Shown here one piece after another: positions 7,662-15,550 of a stretch of DNA of 30,688 nucleotides. A program made the translations under genes and the position numbers. The notes below the pieces were generated by a model. The model worked only from the letters and a program-made list of their open reading frames with translations. It made no database searches and was not told the origin of the DNA. This DNA is from SHZI01 sp049290495 (GTDB taxonomy: Bacteria; Pseudomonadota; Gammaproteobacteria; Steroidobacterales; GCA-2729495), in NCBI GenBank assembly GCA_049290495.1, contig JBATNV010000241.1, positions 1-30,688 on the forward strand, in the 5' to 3' direction. The number at the start of each line of letters is the position of its first letter. Positions within the stretch are counted from its first letter, which is position 1.

Positions 7662-8810
7662 ATGAACGCCCCGTCGCGTCGTATTGCACACCTGGACATG
7701 GACGCCTTCTACGCGTCGGTGGAACTGCTGCGCTATCCAGAGTTGCGTGGACTGCCGGTGGTAATCGCCGGGCGGCGCCAGCCGGTAATCCAGCCGGATG
7801 GCAGCCGGTCGTACGAGCGGTTGCGCGACTACGTCGGGCGAGGCGTCATCACGACCGCCACCTACGAAGCACGCGCGCTCGGCGTCCACTCCGGCATGGG
7901 CGTCATGAAAGCCGCCCGATTGGCGCCGGAGGCGATACTGCTGCCAATGGACTTCGACGCCTACCGTCGTTACTCGCGACTGTTCAAGGCCGCCGTGGCC
8001 GGCATTGCACCCGAAATCGAAGACCGCGGCATAGACGAAATTTACATCGACCTGAGCAATCTGCCCGGCGACACGCTGACACTTTCGCAACTCATCAAGC
8101 AAGCCGTGCGCGAGGCCACGGGATTAGCCTGCTCCATCGGCGTTGCGCCCAACAAATTGCTGGCGAAGATCTGCTCCGACCTGGAAAAGCCCGACGGGCT
8201 CACATTGCTCGACGTAGCCGACATACCGGATCGAATCTGGCCGCTGTCGGTGCGCAAGATCAACGGCATCGGCCCCAAGGCTGCGGAAAGACTCGCGGCG
8301 CTCGGCATCGTCCGTATCGGTGAACTGGCAAACACCGAAGCAACGACGCTGCAAGCGCACTTCGGTCCTAACACCGCCGCCTGGCTCCGCCGTGTTGCCA
8401 ACGGCATCGATGAGCGCCCGGTGATCACCCGCTCCGAGCCCAGGTCGATCAGCCGCGAAACCACCTTCGAGCGGGACTTGCACCCACGCCATGACCGGGT
8501 GGCGCTGTCGGAGGCCTTCACCGCACTTTGCACGCGGGTGGCCCAGGATCTGCAGCGCAAGGGCTACGTCGCCCGCACCATTGGCCTCAAGCTGCGCTTC
8601 GCCGATTTCAGCACCGTGACCCGCGATCTCACCCTCTCCGTTCCTACTGCTGATCCAGCCACCATCCGGCGCATGGCCGGAGAATGCCTCAAGCGCGTGC
8701 AGCTGGACCGCAAGCTGCGACTACTGGGCGTGCGCGCCGCTGCGCTGTGTTCAGACAAGGAGCCGCAAGCGGCGGTTGTTTCGTGGCAGGGCGAGTTGCC
8801 GCTGCCCTGA
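7662..8810 (+). CDS. dinB: DNA polymerase IV (DinB), insert-bearing variant
   Basis: This 382-residue Y-family polymerase performs error-prone bypass synthesis past DNA lesions. The palm motifs are HLDMDAFYASVE (residues 10-21; metal ligand D12, steric-gate Y17) and GIDEIYID (123-130; D125, E126). SIGVAPNKLLAKICSDLEKP marks the thumb, NGIGPKAAERL the helix-hairpin-helix, and the little-finger domain begins near SRETTFERDL. Between the second fingers strand (VVIAGRR) and GRGVITTATYEARALG there is an insert of roughly 20 residues compared with E. coli DinB, rich in Arg and Tyr. The protein ends QGELPLP, resembling a beta-clamp-binding peptide. The ATG at 7662 directly precedes the conserved N-terminus; the longer frame overlaps the antiporter gene. 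Confidence 0.9.
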   Translation: MNAPSRRIAHLDMDAFYASVELLRYPELRGLPVVIAGRRQPVIQPDGSRSYERLRDYVGRGVITTATYEARALGVHSGMGVMKAARLAPEAILLPMDFDAYRRYSRLFKAAVAGIAPEIEDRGIDEIYIDLSNLPGDTLTLSQLIKQAVREATGLACSIGVAPNKLLAKICSDLEKPDGLTLLDVADIPDRIWPLSVRKINGIGPKAAERLAALGIVRIGELANTEATTLQAHFGPNTAAWLRRVANGIDERPVITRSEPRSISRETTFERDLHPRHDRVALSEAFTALCTRVAQDLQRKGYVARTIGLKLRFADFSTVTRDLTLSVPTADPATIRRMAGECLKRVQLDRKLRLLGVRAAALCSDKEPQAAVVSWQGELPLP

Positions 8811-8851
8811 ATCGCTTGCATGCACTCCGACCCCAGCGACCTGTGGATACC

Positions 8852-9328
8852 TCAGAGCCCCGGCCGGAACACCATCAACCAGAAAATCGTGAGCACGCCG
8901 GCGAAGGAACCCAGGGCAAGACGCTGCCAACGGCGAGCCAACGCGTGAAATTGTGGCGGCAGTGGCAGGGATGCGCGCGACGATGTCAGCGCGGCAGCTG
9001 TCAGGGCCCGTATCTTCAGTTCAGCCTTCACCAGGTACACCCAGCACATGCCCGCGAGGATGTAGAAAGTAGCCACTGCCAGGAACCAGCGGGAGTGCAG
9101 CGAGTAATCGAGATGAATCATCAGCAGGTAGCCCGTCGTCGGCTGAACCACTGCAACCGGCGCCGCGATGAACCACTCGGCGCGCACTGCGTTGCGGGTG
9201 GTGGCAGCTATCAGCGCTACATCAGCCGAGCGCAGGGCCGCCAGCATGAACCAGAACGCTCCAATGCCCACACCGAACATCAGCGCTGAACTGACCACAT
9301 GGATAAGGCGTATCAATTCACCTGACAT
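8852..9328 (-). CDS. DUF2269-family membrane protein
   Basis: This 158-residue protein has four predicted membrane segments: around residues 5-30 (LIRLIHVVSSALMFGVG), 50-72, 80-102 and 133-153. The pattern, including the His in the first helix and YLLMIHLDYSL in the second segment region, matches the DUF2269 family of integral membrane proteins of unknown function. It lies downstream of a DoxX-family gene on the same strand, with a 63-base gap, so the two may be one transcript. Its end converges on the dinB gene. Confidence 0.7.
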   Translation of the reverse strand: MSGELIRLIHVVSSALMFGVGIGAFWFMLAALRSADVALIAATTRNAVRAEWFIAAPVAVVQPTTGYLLMIHLDYSLHSRWFLAVATFYILAGMCWVYLVKAELKIRALTAAALTSSRASLPLPPQFHALARRWQRLALGSFAGVLTIFWLMVFRPGL

Positions 9329-9391
9329 GCCCGCCAGTATAGAAAGAACGCGGCCTTTTGGCCTGCCCGTCCCACTCGGACGGTAGTCGTA

Positions 9392-9772
9392 TCAGTAGTT
9401 GTTAAGGCTGTAGCGGCCAGGGCCGAGGCAGGCGATTGCCACGGCGGTGAACAGGAACATACCCTGCAACTCAAGGGCCCAGCCGCCGGTGCTGCCCAGC
9501 TCGAAGAGGCTGGCACGATGGGCCAGTCCGACCGCAAACACCATATTGATGGCGATCAGTCCTGCCCCGATGCGGGAGAACCAGCCGGTTATCACCAACA
9601 GTGGGGCCACTACTTCGCCCACGTAGACGCCGTAGGCTACCCAGGCCGGGAGCCCGGCCGACGTCACCATATTTGTGATGCCGTAAATGCCCCCGCGAAG
9701 TTTGCTGATCCCGTGCAGGAGGATCAGCACACCCAGTGTGAGCCGCAGAACTAGCTTGCCGATATCGTGCAT
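9392..9772 (-). CDS. DoxX-family membrane protein
   Basis: This 126-residue protein begins MHDIGKLVLRLTLGVLILLHG and continues with the DoxX pattern: GISKLRGG, then VAYGVYVGEVVAPLLVITGW and a fourth membrane helix near the C-terminus. DoxX proteins are four-helix inner-membrane proteins associated with thiol or thiosulfate redox chemistry in some species, but most have no known substrate. The start at 9772 is preceded by a purine-rich GGGGAG ribosome-binding site; the longer frame to 9922 lacks one and would extend into the promoter region of the diverging DUF1838 gene. It precedes a DUF2269 membrane gene. Confidence 0.82.
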   Translation of the reverse strand: MHDIGKLVLRLTLGVLILLHGISKLRGGIYGITNMVTSAGLPAWVAYGVYVGEVVAPLLVITGWFSRIGAGLIAINMVFAVGLAHRASLFELGSTGGWALELQGMFLFTAVAIACLGPGRYSLNNY

Positions 9773-9949
9773 TGCTGATCTCCCCGGATTCCGTTCCAAT
9801 ATACGACATTCATAACCGAACATCAGCGTCACACTGAGACGGAGAAAATTGAGTGGCGCGCAGCCCTTCACCAGGCTGCACCGAATGACTCGGGAATGAG
9901 TAAACTGCCACGATTGCCCCAAGGTTTTTTGATGACAGAGGTGACTGGG
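9773..9949. promoter_or_regulatory. divergent promoter region, DoxX / DUF1838
   Basis: These 177 bases separate the diverging DoxX and DUF1838 genes and must contain start signals for both. GAGGTG (9939-9944) close to the ATG at 9950 is a good ribosome-binding site. I cannot name a specific operator. Confidence 0.4.
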
Positions 9950-10831
9950 ATGCGATCGATAACGCGACGGGCCGCACTCGGCGGCGTAGCAAGCCTCGGC
10001 ACACTGGCCATGGCGTCTGCAGCTGCAAAAACTTCAGGGGCCACCGTTCCGGAAGGCTTCAACCTCGCCGATCCGCTGACTGCGCTGCGTACGCACGTCA
10101 AGATGGTCGGCAGCCTGGGCAGCGAGACCGTACACACGTTCTTTCGGCTGAATCTCTACGCAGACCTCGACAAAGGCAATTTCGTACCATTGTTGACGAT
10201 GAACAATATCCTGGTCGACTACTGGGAAGCGAAGGGCAACGACCGTTACGAAATGCGCAAGTACGAGGTCGGTTTTTACACGAAGTTCGATAGCCATGAG
10301 CCACTTGAACACTTCGACAATCCGGTCACTGGCGAGCGCCGCAACATCCATCATTTCCGGCTCGGTCCCGTACCGCGTATCTACACGCCAGAGGGCATTA
10401 CCGCGATGGGCTACACGCCGAAAGCGCTGCCGCTCGAACTCATTGGTGACCGGGTATTTCTCGCCACGCAGGCCATCGAGAAGATGCCCGACATGGTGCA
10501 CCCCGGTGAAACCAACTACGTAAACTCATTCATGACCTTCTCAGCCTTGTTCGCAGACGTTGCGAACCCCAGGCTCAACTCTGCGCCCATACATGGGCAA
10601 CTTCAGAACAAGAACCGCTGGCAGCCATGGATGGGCATGGGCGATCGTCCGGGCGGCACAGTCGCGCGCGGCTTCGGCGCCAAGATTTCCAGCCTTGATG
10701 CCTTGCCTCCAGACGTGCTGGCCGGTGCACGCCGCTTCGTGCCACAGATACTCGACACAAAGAACTGGAAAGAATTCATGTTTGAAGATACCGAGTATCT
10801 GCGCGAGCGCGCCTCGGGCGGTGGCCAGTGA
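9950..10831 (+). CDS. Tat-exported DUF1838-family protein
   Basis: This 293-residue protein starts MRSITRRAALGGVASLG, a twin-arginine signal (R6-R7) followed by a hydrophobic stretch and an Ala-rich cleavage region near MASAAAKTSGA (about 20-30). The mature part contains the Trp/Tyr-rich blocks typical of the DUF1838 family, for example NILVDYWEA, HHFRLGPVPRIYTPEG and NRWQPWMGMGDRPG. Family function is unknown; Tat export suggests a folded, possibly cofactor-bearing, periplasmic protein. The start at 9950 is favoured by GAGGTG six bases upstream; in-frame starts at 9896 and 9932 would place extra residues before the signal. It converges on a dehalogenase-like gene. Confidence 0.82.
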   Translation: MRSITRRAALGGVASLGTLAMASAAAKTSGATVPEGFNLADPLTALRTHVKMVGSLGSETVHTFFRLNLYADLDKGNFVPLLTMNNILVDYWEAKGNDRYEMRKYEVGFYTKFDSHEPLEHFDNPVTGERRNIHHFRLGPVPRIYTPEGITAMGYTPKALPLELIGDRVFLATQAIEKMPDMVHPGETNYVNSFMTFSALFADVANPRLNSAPIHGQLQNKNRWQPWMGMGDRPGGTVARGFGAKISSLDALPPDVLAGARRFVPQILDTKNWKEFMFEDTEYLRERASGGGQ

Positions 10832-10874
10832 AACCCGACCGATAACTTCAGGGATTGATTGTCTGGCGCCTGAA

Positions 10875-10891
10875 GCACCTAGCTATGGTGC
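10875..10891. terminator. small hairpin between convergent genes
   Basis: GCACC (10875-10879) and GGTGC (10887-10891) can pair around a 7-base loop. It overlaps the end of the dehalogenase-like gene and lies 43 bases after the DUF1838 stop. There is no T-tract on either side, so it is only a weak candidate for a two-way 3' end. Confidence 0.25.
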
Positions 10892-11860
10892 AGAAAATAA
10901 ATCCGGCACGTTTTTAGCCGCAAACTCCGCAATCCGCACCGCAAGCTCCCGATACCGATCCTCAACGATATAAAAGCCCGCTGGCTCCAGCAGCGCATGT
11001 ACCTGCCCCTGTGCACCGGGGATATGCGCCTTGATCGCTTCTGGCCCGAGACTGCCGGTGCCGAGGCTGGCGCTGAACAGCGTCAATACCGGCTTCGTCC
11101 AGCTGGCGAGTTTCTGCCAGGCCTCGGCATTGGCGATGCTGGCCGGATCGTCGGGCCAGATTGGCAGGATCATCGGACAGCGACGCGGGCCGGTCTTGTA
11201 GCTCTCGTCCGGGTAGGGCGCGTCGTAGGCCGCAATGATCTCCGGCCTGAGCTTTTCGACGACACCCGTATTGACCATTTCGCCCTGCGGAAACTTTGGC
11301 AGCGCGAACTGCTGTTCACGCCAGTTCAAAAACCATTCCCGCCCACTGCCGCCCTGCCCCTGCGGCAACATCGTGTTGCTTAACACGAGTCGACTGAAGA
11401 ACTGTGGATGCAGGGCTGCAATACGCAGGCCGAAGTAGCCGCCCCAGTCGAACAGATAGGCAGTCGCATCGCGGATCTCAAGCGTATCTAGAAAGCACAC
11501 CAGCCAGTCCACATGTTTCTGAAAGCTGTAGTCCTCCGTATCCGGCAGCTTGTCGGAGCGGCCGAAGCCGATGTAGTCCGGCGCAATCACCCGATAACCT
11601 GCGGCGACCAGCAACGGAATCATCTTTCTGTACATGTACGACCAGGTCCCCTGCCCATGCATCAGCAGAACCACCGGCGCATCGGCCGGCCCTTCATCCA
11701 GATAGTGCATGCGCAACCTGCCGAAGCGTGCATCCGGCAGCTCGCAGTAGCGCGGCGTGAATGTGTATTCCGGCAAATTCTCGAAGCGACTGTCAGGCGT
11801 GCGTTTGATGCTCACTGAACTCAACGGATCACCGCGCTCAGCAACAGGCGCCAGGCGCAT
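10883..11860 (-). CDS. haloalkane-dehalogenase-like alpha/beta hydrolase with altered triad
   Basis: This 325-residue protein has the haloalkane dehalogenase layout: oxyanion-hole motif HGQGTWSYMYR (68-78), APDYIGFGRSDK (93-104), and nucleophile elbow LFDWGGYFGLR (136-146) with Asp138 and the halide-contacting Trp139. Two expected triad members are missing. Where the family has a catalytic His (AGHF-x-x-ED), it reads AGFYIVED, with Phe at 296. Where subfamily I has FSD-x-DP, it reads FSASLG, with no Asp or Glu between 262 and 273. No acid occupies the alternative site after strand 6 (LSNTMLPQG). Either it is non-hydrolytic or it uses a different chemistry. The ATG at 11860 lies inside the last codons of the upstream arsM-like gene; a GTG at 11815 is an alternative start. 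Confidence 0.85.
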   Translation of the reverse strand: MRLAPVAERGDPLSSVSIKRTPDSRFENLPEYTFTPRYCELPDARFGRLRMHYLDEGPADAPVVLLMHGQGTWSYMYRKMIPLLVAAGYRVIAPDYIGFGRSDKLPDTEDYSFQKHVDWLVCFLDTLEIRDATAYLFDWGGYFGLRIAALHPQFFSRLVLSNTMLPQGQGGSGREWFLNWREQQFALPKFPQGEMVNTGVVEKLRPEIIAAYDAPYPDESYKTGPRRCPMILPIWPDDPASIANAEAWQKLASWTKPVLTLFSASLGTGSLGPEAIKAHIPGAQGQVHALLEPAGFYIVEDRYRELAVRIAEFAAKNVPDLFSAP

Positions 11861-12887
11861 CTGGCACCACTGCTGCCGGCCCGGTATCAAAGGGCACCGA
11901 ACTGCCACAGCCGGCAAACAAGCCAAAGTGCCGACTGAAGTCGCCGACAAACTCAAAGTGCGGTGCGAAACGGGTTTCATGCAACATGCGGAAGGTGTTG
12001 CCACAGACCGGGAACACGCGACCGGCCTCTATCGCATGATGCTTGTCGAGATCATATTGCAAGGGTTGATCGGGGATGGTGCCGCGATAGATCACGGCCT
12101 GGCCATGATCCTCGCAGGCATCTTCAAGGGCGGCGATCTTGAACAAGCGATACGTCGCCGAATAGAAGTGGATGTCACCCACCCGTGCGGCGAGTTCTGC
12201 ATCGGTAACTGCCAGCGGCTGATCTGCAAGCAGGCGCGGATCAGCAAAGCCTGCCTGACGCGAAAGACGCAGGAAGTCATTCCAGTACAGCGCGCCACCC
12301 AGACACTCGCCGTAGAGTACCGGATCGTTGCGCACCGCTTCGGGCACACGCCGGTCAGCGTAGACATCGGAGAAGTAGAACTCCCCGCCCGGCTTGAGCA
12401 AACGCTGCACACCCGCAAGCACCGCGGGCTTGTCTGGCGACAGATTCACCACGCAGTTGGAAACGATGACATCAAAGCTCTCCGGCGCGAGATCCAGTTC
12501 GTCCAGCCGCTCGATATAGCCGTGCAGAAGGCGCACATTGTCATAGCCAAACTGTTCGGCGTGCCAGCCGCGATGGCCTTCAGCAATGGCGAGCTGCTCG
12601 GCAGTCATGTCGACACCCACCACACTGCCAGTCGGCCCCGCCAGCTGCGCCAGCACATAAACATCGCGCCCGGAGCCACAGCCCAGATCGAGAATCCGGC
12701 TACCTGCCAGCAGCGGTGGACACACCAGACCACAACCGTAATAGCGATTCAGCACCTCGGGATGGATGCGTGCCAGCAACGGCTTCAGCCAGGCCGGCAC
12801 CAGGCTGGTGTCGCAACAGGCCGTGGTTTTGAGATCTGCGGAACCCTGCAATTGCTTGCCGTAGTAGTCCTTGACGACGTCATACAT
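11838..12887 (-). CDS. arsM: arsenite S-adenosylmethionine methyltransferase
   Basis: This 349-residue protein methylates trivalent arsenic using S-adenosylmethionine. The SAM-binding motif ILDLGCGSGRD lies at 65-75 with GVDMT at 91-95. The ArsM cysteine set is present: C24-C25 in KTTACCD, C52 in YYGCGLVCPP, C145 in SNCVVNLSPDK and C195 in GECLGGAL; the cysteines at 52, 145 and 195 correspond to the arsenic-binding and catalytic cysteines of characterised enzymes. The C-terminal domain adds C327 and ends in a Cys-Cys pair (348-349), a further possible metal(loid) site. AGGTGA seven bases before the ATG supports the start. No arsR, arsB or arsC is seen nearby. The following dehalogenase-like gene overlaps its end by 23 bases. 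Confidence 0.88.
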   Translation of the reverse strand: MYDVVKDYYGKQLQGSADLKTTACCDTSLVPAWLKPLLARIHPEVLNRYYGCGLVCPPLLAGSRILDLGCGSGRDVYVLAQLAGPTGSVVGVDMTAEQLAIAEGHRGWHAEQFGYDNVRLLHGYIERLDELDLAPESFDVIVSNCVVNLSPDKPAVLAGVQRLLKPGGEFYFSDVYADRRVPEAVRNDPVLYGECLGGALYWNDFLRLSRQAGFADPRLLADQPLAVTDAELAARVGDIHFYSATYRLFKIAALEDACEDHGQAVIYRGTIPDQPLQYDLDKHHAIEAGRVFPVCGNTFRMLHETRFAPHFEFVGDFSRHFGLFAGCGSSVPFDTGPAAVVPDAPGACC

Positions 12888-12917
12888 ATCAATTCACCTA
12901 CACGCGCAACCAATAGT

Positions 12918-13790
12918 CTAGCGGAGCCGACGACTGCTAAAGCCACCCACCAGCGCGGTGCCGAGCAGGATCACGCTGCAGCCACCCAGCATCGCAAGCG
13001 TAACGGCCTCATCAAGTATGAGTGCGCCCCAGAGCATGCCAAATAGCGGGATCAGAAAGGCAACCGCCATGGCCCGGGTCGGGCCTACACGGATTACAAG
13101 CCGGAAGTAGTAGATGTTCGGGATGCTGGTGCACAGTATGGCGAGCAGCACGACCACCAGCCAGGACTGCATTGATGGCGTCTTGTCCGGCCACTGCCAG
13201 AACGCGAGCGGCAACAGCAGCAGCGCTGCAAAGAGGAGACTGCCACCCGTCGTTACCCAGGCATGCACACCAGACAGATGTGTTTTTACAAAATTGGCCG
13301 CCATACCATAAAAAAAACTGGCGAGAAAAGCGCCAGCGATTGCGAGCCACGCACTCCCTTGTGTCGAAGGTACGCCACCCACCAGCAGCACGACTCCCAA
13401 GAACCCGATGACCAGGCCCGCAACGCGGGGCAAGGTGGGGCGCTCCCGCAGCCATAGCCAGGCCAGGAATGCGGTGAACAGCGGCGCTGTCGCATTGATG
13501 ATCGAGGCGAAGCCGGCAGTGACATATAAAGTTGCGTGGGCAAACAGTGAAAAAGGCAACGCTGCGCTGAGCACACCGAGCAACAGTAATCTGAACAGGT
13601 TCTCGCGGAACTGGCGCCGCCAGAGCGGATTCAACAGGATTCCTGGCAGCAGCAGCAGCGCAGCAATGCTTACACGCACCGCAATCAGCGGTACGGCACC
13701 GAACTCTCCAACGGTCATGCGCAAAAACAGGAAAGCACCGCCCCAGGCGGCAGCCATCAGGATGATCTGCAGAAAATCAGTGGGTGACAT
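12918..13790 (-). CDS. EamA/DMT-family transporter
   Basis: This 290-residue inner-membrane protein has ten hydrophobic segments arranged as two five-helix EamA repeats (about 5-135 and 145-285). Typical features are the N-terminal AAAWGGAFLFLRM, RVSIAALLLLPG, and LFTAFLAWLWLRERP at the end of the first repeat; LIPLFGMLWGALILDEAVT is the matching block of the second. Such proteins export or import small metabolites such as amino acids or purines; the substrate is not predictable here. It lies 30 bases upstream of arsM on the same strand, so co-transcription with arsM is possible and a link to methylated arsenicals is speculative. Confidence 0.87.
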   Translation of the reverse strand: MSPTDFLQIILMAAAWGGAFLFLRMTVGEFGAVPLIAVRVSIAALLLLPGILLNPLWRRQFRENLFRLLLLGVLSAALPFSLFAHATLYVTAGFASIINATAPLFTAFLAWLWLRERPTLPRVAGLVIGFLGVVLLVGGVPSTQGSAWLAIAGAFLASFFYGMAANFVKTHLSGVHAWVTTGGSLLFAALLLLPLAFWQWPDKTPSMQSWLVVVLLAILCTSIPNIYYFRLVIRVGPTRAMAVAFLIPLFGMLWGALILDEAVTLAMLGGCSVILLGTALVGGFSSRRLR

Positions 13791-13887
13791 GCGGCGCGAA
13801 GCCAGTGGAAACGCGTCGGCATATTAGCCGGTTGGAGACAGTCGAGCCATGATCGATGGGCCGATACATGGCATACTTACTACTGTC

Positions 13888-13911
13888 GTCGCCAAGCTGA
13901 AACGTGGCGAC
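13888..13911 (+). promoter_or_regulatory. perfect inverted repeat upstream of the cation efflux gene
   Basis: GTCGCCA (13888-13894) and TGGCGAC (13905-13911) form a perfect 7-base inverted repeat around a 10-base spacer, ending 25 bases before the GTG start at 13937. In the divergent gap between EamA and the cation diffusion facilitator, this could be an operator for a dimeric regulator or a leader hairpin. Confidence 0.4.
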
Positions 13912-13936
13912 ACTCTTTGATTGTTCCGGATGAGCT

Positions 13937-14908
13937 GTGGCCCGCACTTCAAAAAACGCCGAAACGCCGAAACGCCTCACCAAGGCTGAACGCGCATGGC
14001 TTCTCAAGTCGGCGACCTATGCCTCGGTGTTTGTCGCCTGCAGCCTGGTGGTCGGCAAGCTCTGGGCGTGGCAGGCCACCGATTCGGTTTCCATATTGAG
14101 TTCCCTCGCCGACTCAGTACTCGATGTGCTGGCCTCGCTGCTGACTTTCTGGGCCATTCGCTATTCGCTGGAGCCGCCTGATCGCGAACACCGCTTCGGA
14201 CATGGCAAGTCGGAAGGACTCGCCGCCCTGCTGCAATCATTGATTATCAGCGGCTCAGGTGTGTTCGTCTGTTATGAAGCCATCCAGCGCCTGTTGACTC
14301 CGGCACCGATCGCACAGGCCGGCGCCGGTATTGCGGTGCTGGCAGCTTCAACCCTGGCCACAGTCGTTTTGGTGTTCTATCAGCACTTTGTAAAGAACAA
14401 GACCGGCTCGCTGGCTATTACGGCCGACGCCATGCACTACAAGACCGACGTGCTGGTCAATGTGGTCGTGGCGGCTGCGGTCGCGGGCACGGCGATGACC
14501 GGGCTGCGCTGGCTGGACCCACTCGTAGGTGGAGCCGTTGCACTCTACCTGGTCTCTGGCGCATGGAACATTGCCATGCATTCTCTTGATGTACTGCTGG
14601 ACAAGGAGATTCCGGAGGTCGATCGTCGGCGGATTCGCGAAATTGCGAAAGCGCATCCTGAAGTGCTGGGCTTCCACGATCTGCGTACCCGCTTCAGTGG
14701 TTCCAGTTACATCGTGCAGTTTCATCTGGAACTCGACGCGGGAACTTCCCTGCATGAAACGCACATAATTCTGGACGAGGTGGAAACGGAGATCTGGAAG
14801 GTGTTTCCCGAGTGCGAAATCATCATTCACCCCGATCCACTGGGCTTCGCCGAACGGCGCGACAACTTTGAAAAGCCGGCGCCAATGCTCGTCAGTTCAG
14901 GCGGATAG
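13937..14908 (+). CDS. cation diffusion facilitator (FieF-like) metal efflux transporter
   Basis: This 323-residue protein exports divalent metals such as Zn2+ or Fe2+ in exchange for protons. Six membrane helices lie in residues 25-215. The transport site of FieF-type proteins is present: D59 and D63 in LADSVLDVLAS and H167-x-x-x-D171 in ADAMHYKTD, plus HGKSEG (89-94). The cytoplasmic domain after residue 230 has the family pattern HDLRTRFSGSSYIVQFHLELD and HETHIILDEVE, ending IIHPDP. With His in position 1 of HxxxD, the site resembles other proteobacterial CDF proteins; the metal cannot be fixed. The start is GTG at 13937, the first start codon that leaves the charged N-terminus intact. A nearby inverted repeat may regulate it. 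Confidence 0.9.
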   Translation: MARTSKNAETPKRLTKAERAWLLKSATYASVFVACSLVVGKLWAWQATDSVSILSSLADSVLDVLASLLTFWAIRYSLEPPDREHRFGHGKSEGLAALLQSLIISGSGVFVCYEAIQRLLTPAPIAQAGAGIAVLAASTLATVVLVFYQHFVKNKTGSLAITADAMHYKTDVLVNVVVAAAVAGTAMTGLRWLDPLVGGAVALYLVSGAWNIAMHSLDVLLDKEIPEVDRRRIREIAKAHPEVLGFHDLRTRFSGSSYIVQFHLELDAGTSLHETHIILDEVETEIWKVFPECEIIIHPDPLGFAERRDNFEKPAPMLVSSGG

Positions 14909-14917
14909 CAAAAGACC

Positions 14918-15550
14918 ATGCACAAGGGTCGTGTCATTGCGACCACGCTCTGTTTGCTGTTGACGGCGGGCTGCAGTCAGTTGCTGATCATTCCGGACCG
15001 TGTTCCGGAACCCCTGGTACAGCCTCTGCCGCTGCGGGCGGCTTTCTACTACACCCAGGCGTTCTCGACATACCGCCACACCGAACACGAGGAAGGACAG
15101 TCGGCCTGGGACATCGAACTCGGACCGGCCAATGTGGGCCTTTTCAACCGGCTCGGCAGCCGCCTTTTTCGCAGCACAGCGCAGATCAGCGAACTGCCGA
15201 CAGCCGAAAATCCGGCTGCGGTCGATGTCGTCATTGAACCCGTCATCGATGCCTTTGAGTTTTCCTTGCCAAAGAGCTCGGCCTCGGATCAGTATGCAGT
15301 CTGGATTCGCTACACTCTAAGGGTGTACGGGCCCGAAGGTCAGCTGATCATCGCCTGGAAACTCAGTGGTTATGGAGAGGCGGACGAGAACACGCTAAAA
15401 CCGGCGCGCTCGATGGAGCGGGCGACAGTCCTCGCCATGCGCGATGCAGCCGCCACCACCAGCCTTGAGTTTTCCGCACAACCCGGAATAGACAAACTGC
15501 TGCAGGAGCCATCCGATGCCAGCACCGACGCAAACAACCAGGCACATTAG
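14918..15550 (+). CDS. predicted lipoprotein of unknown function (first of a set)
   Basis: This 210-residue protein begins with a signal peptide ending in the lipobox LTAGC, so Cys19 should be lipidated and the protein anchored in the envelope. The rest is soluble, with beta-rich stretches such as AAVDVVIEPVIDAFEF and YAVWIRYTLRVYGPEGQLI, which look like repeating strands. I do not recognise a family. Its ATG follows the metal exporter by only nine bases, and its 3' end overlaps the next lipoprotein gene by 35 bases, so it is part of a tightly packed unit. An envelope assembly or stress role is only inferred from the neighbours. Confidence 0.75.
   Translation: MHKGRVIATTLCLLLTAGCSQLLIIPDRVPEPLVQPLPLRAAFYYTQAFSTYRHTEHEEGQSAWDIELGPANVGLFNRLGSRLFRSTAQISELPTAENPAAVDVVIEPVIDAFEFSLPKSSASDQYAVWIRYTLRVYGPEGQLIIAWKLSGYGEADENTLKPARSMERATVLAMRDAAATTSLEFSAQPGIDKLLQEPSDASTDANNQAH

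Noticed and set aside
9773..9922. Longer N-terminus of the DoxX-family protein
   Set aside because: No ribosome-binding site at 9922, while GGGGAG supports the start at 9772; the extra residues do not match the family.
11757..13046. Long + strand open frame of 429 codons
   Set aside because: It is antisense to the arsM and dehalogenase-like genes, which have clear family motifs; the + frame has none.
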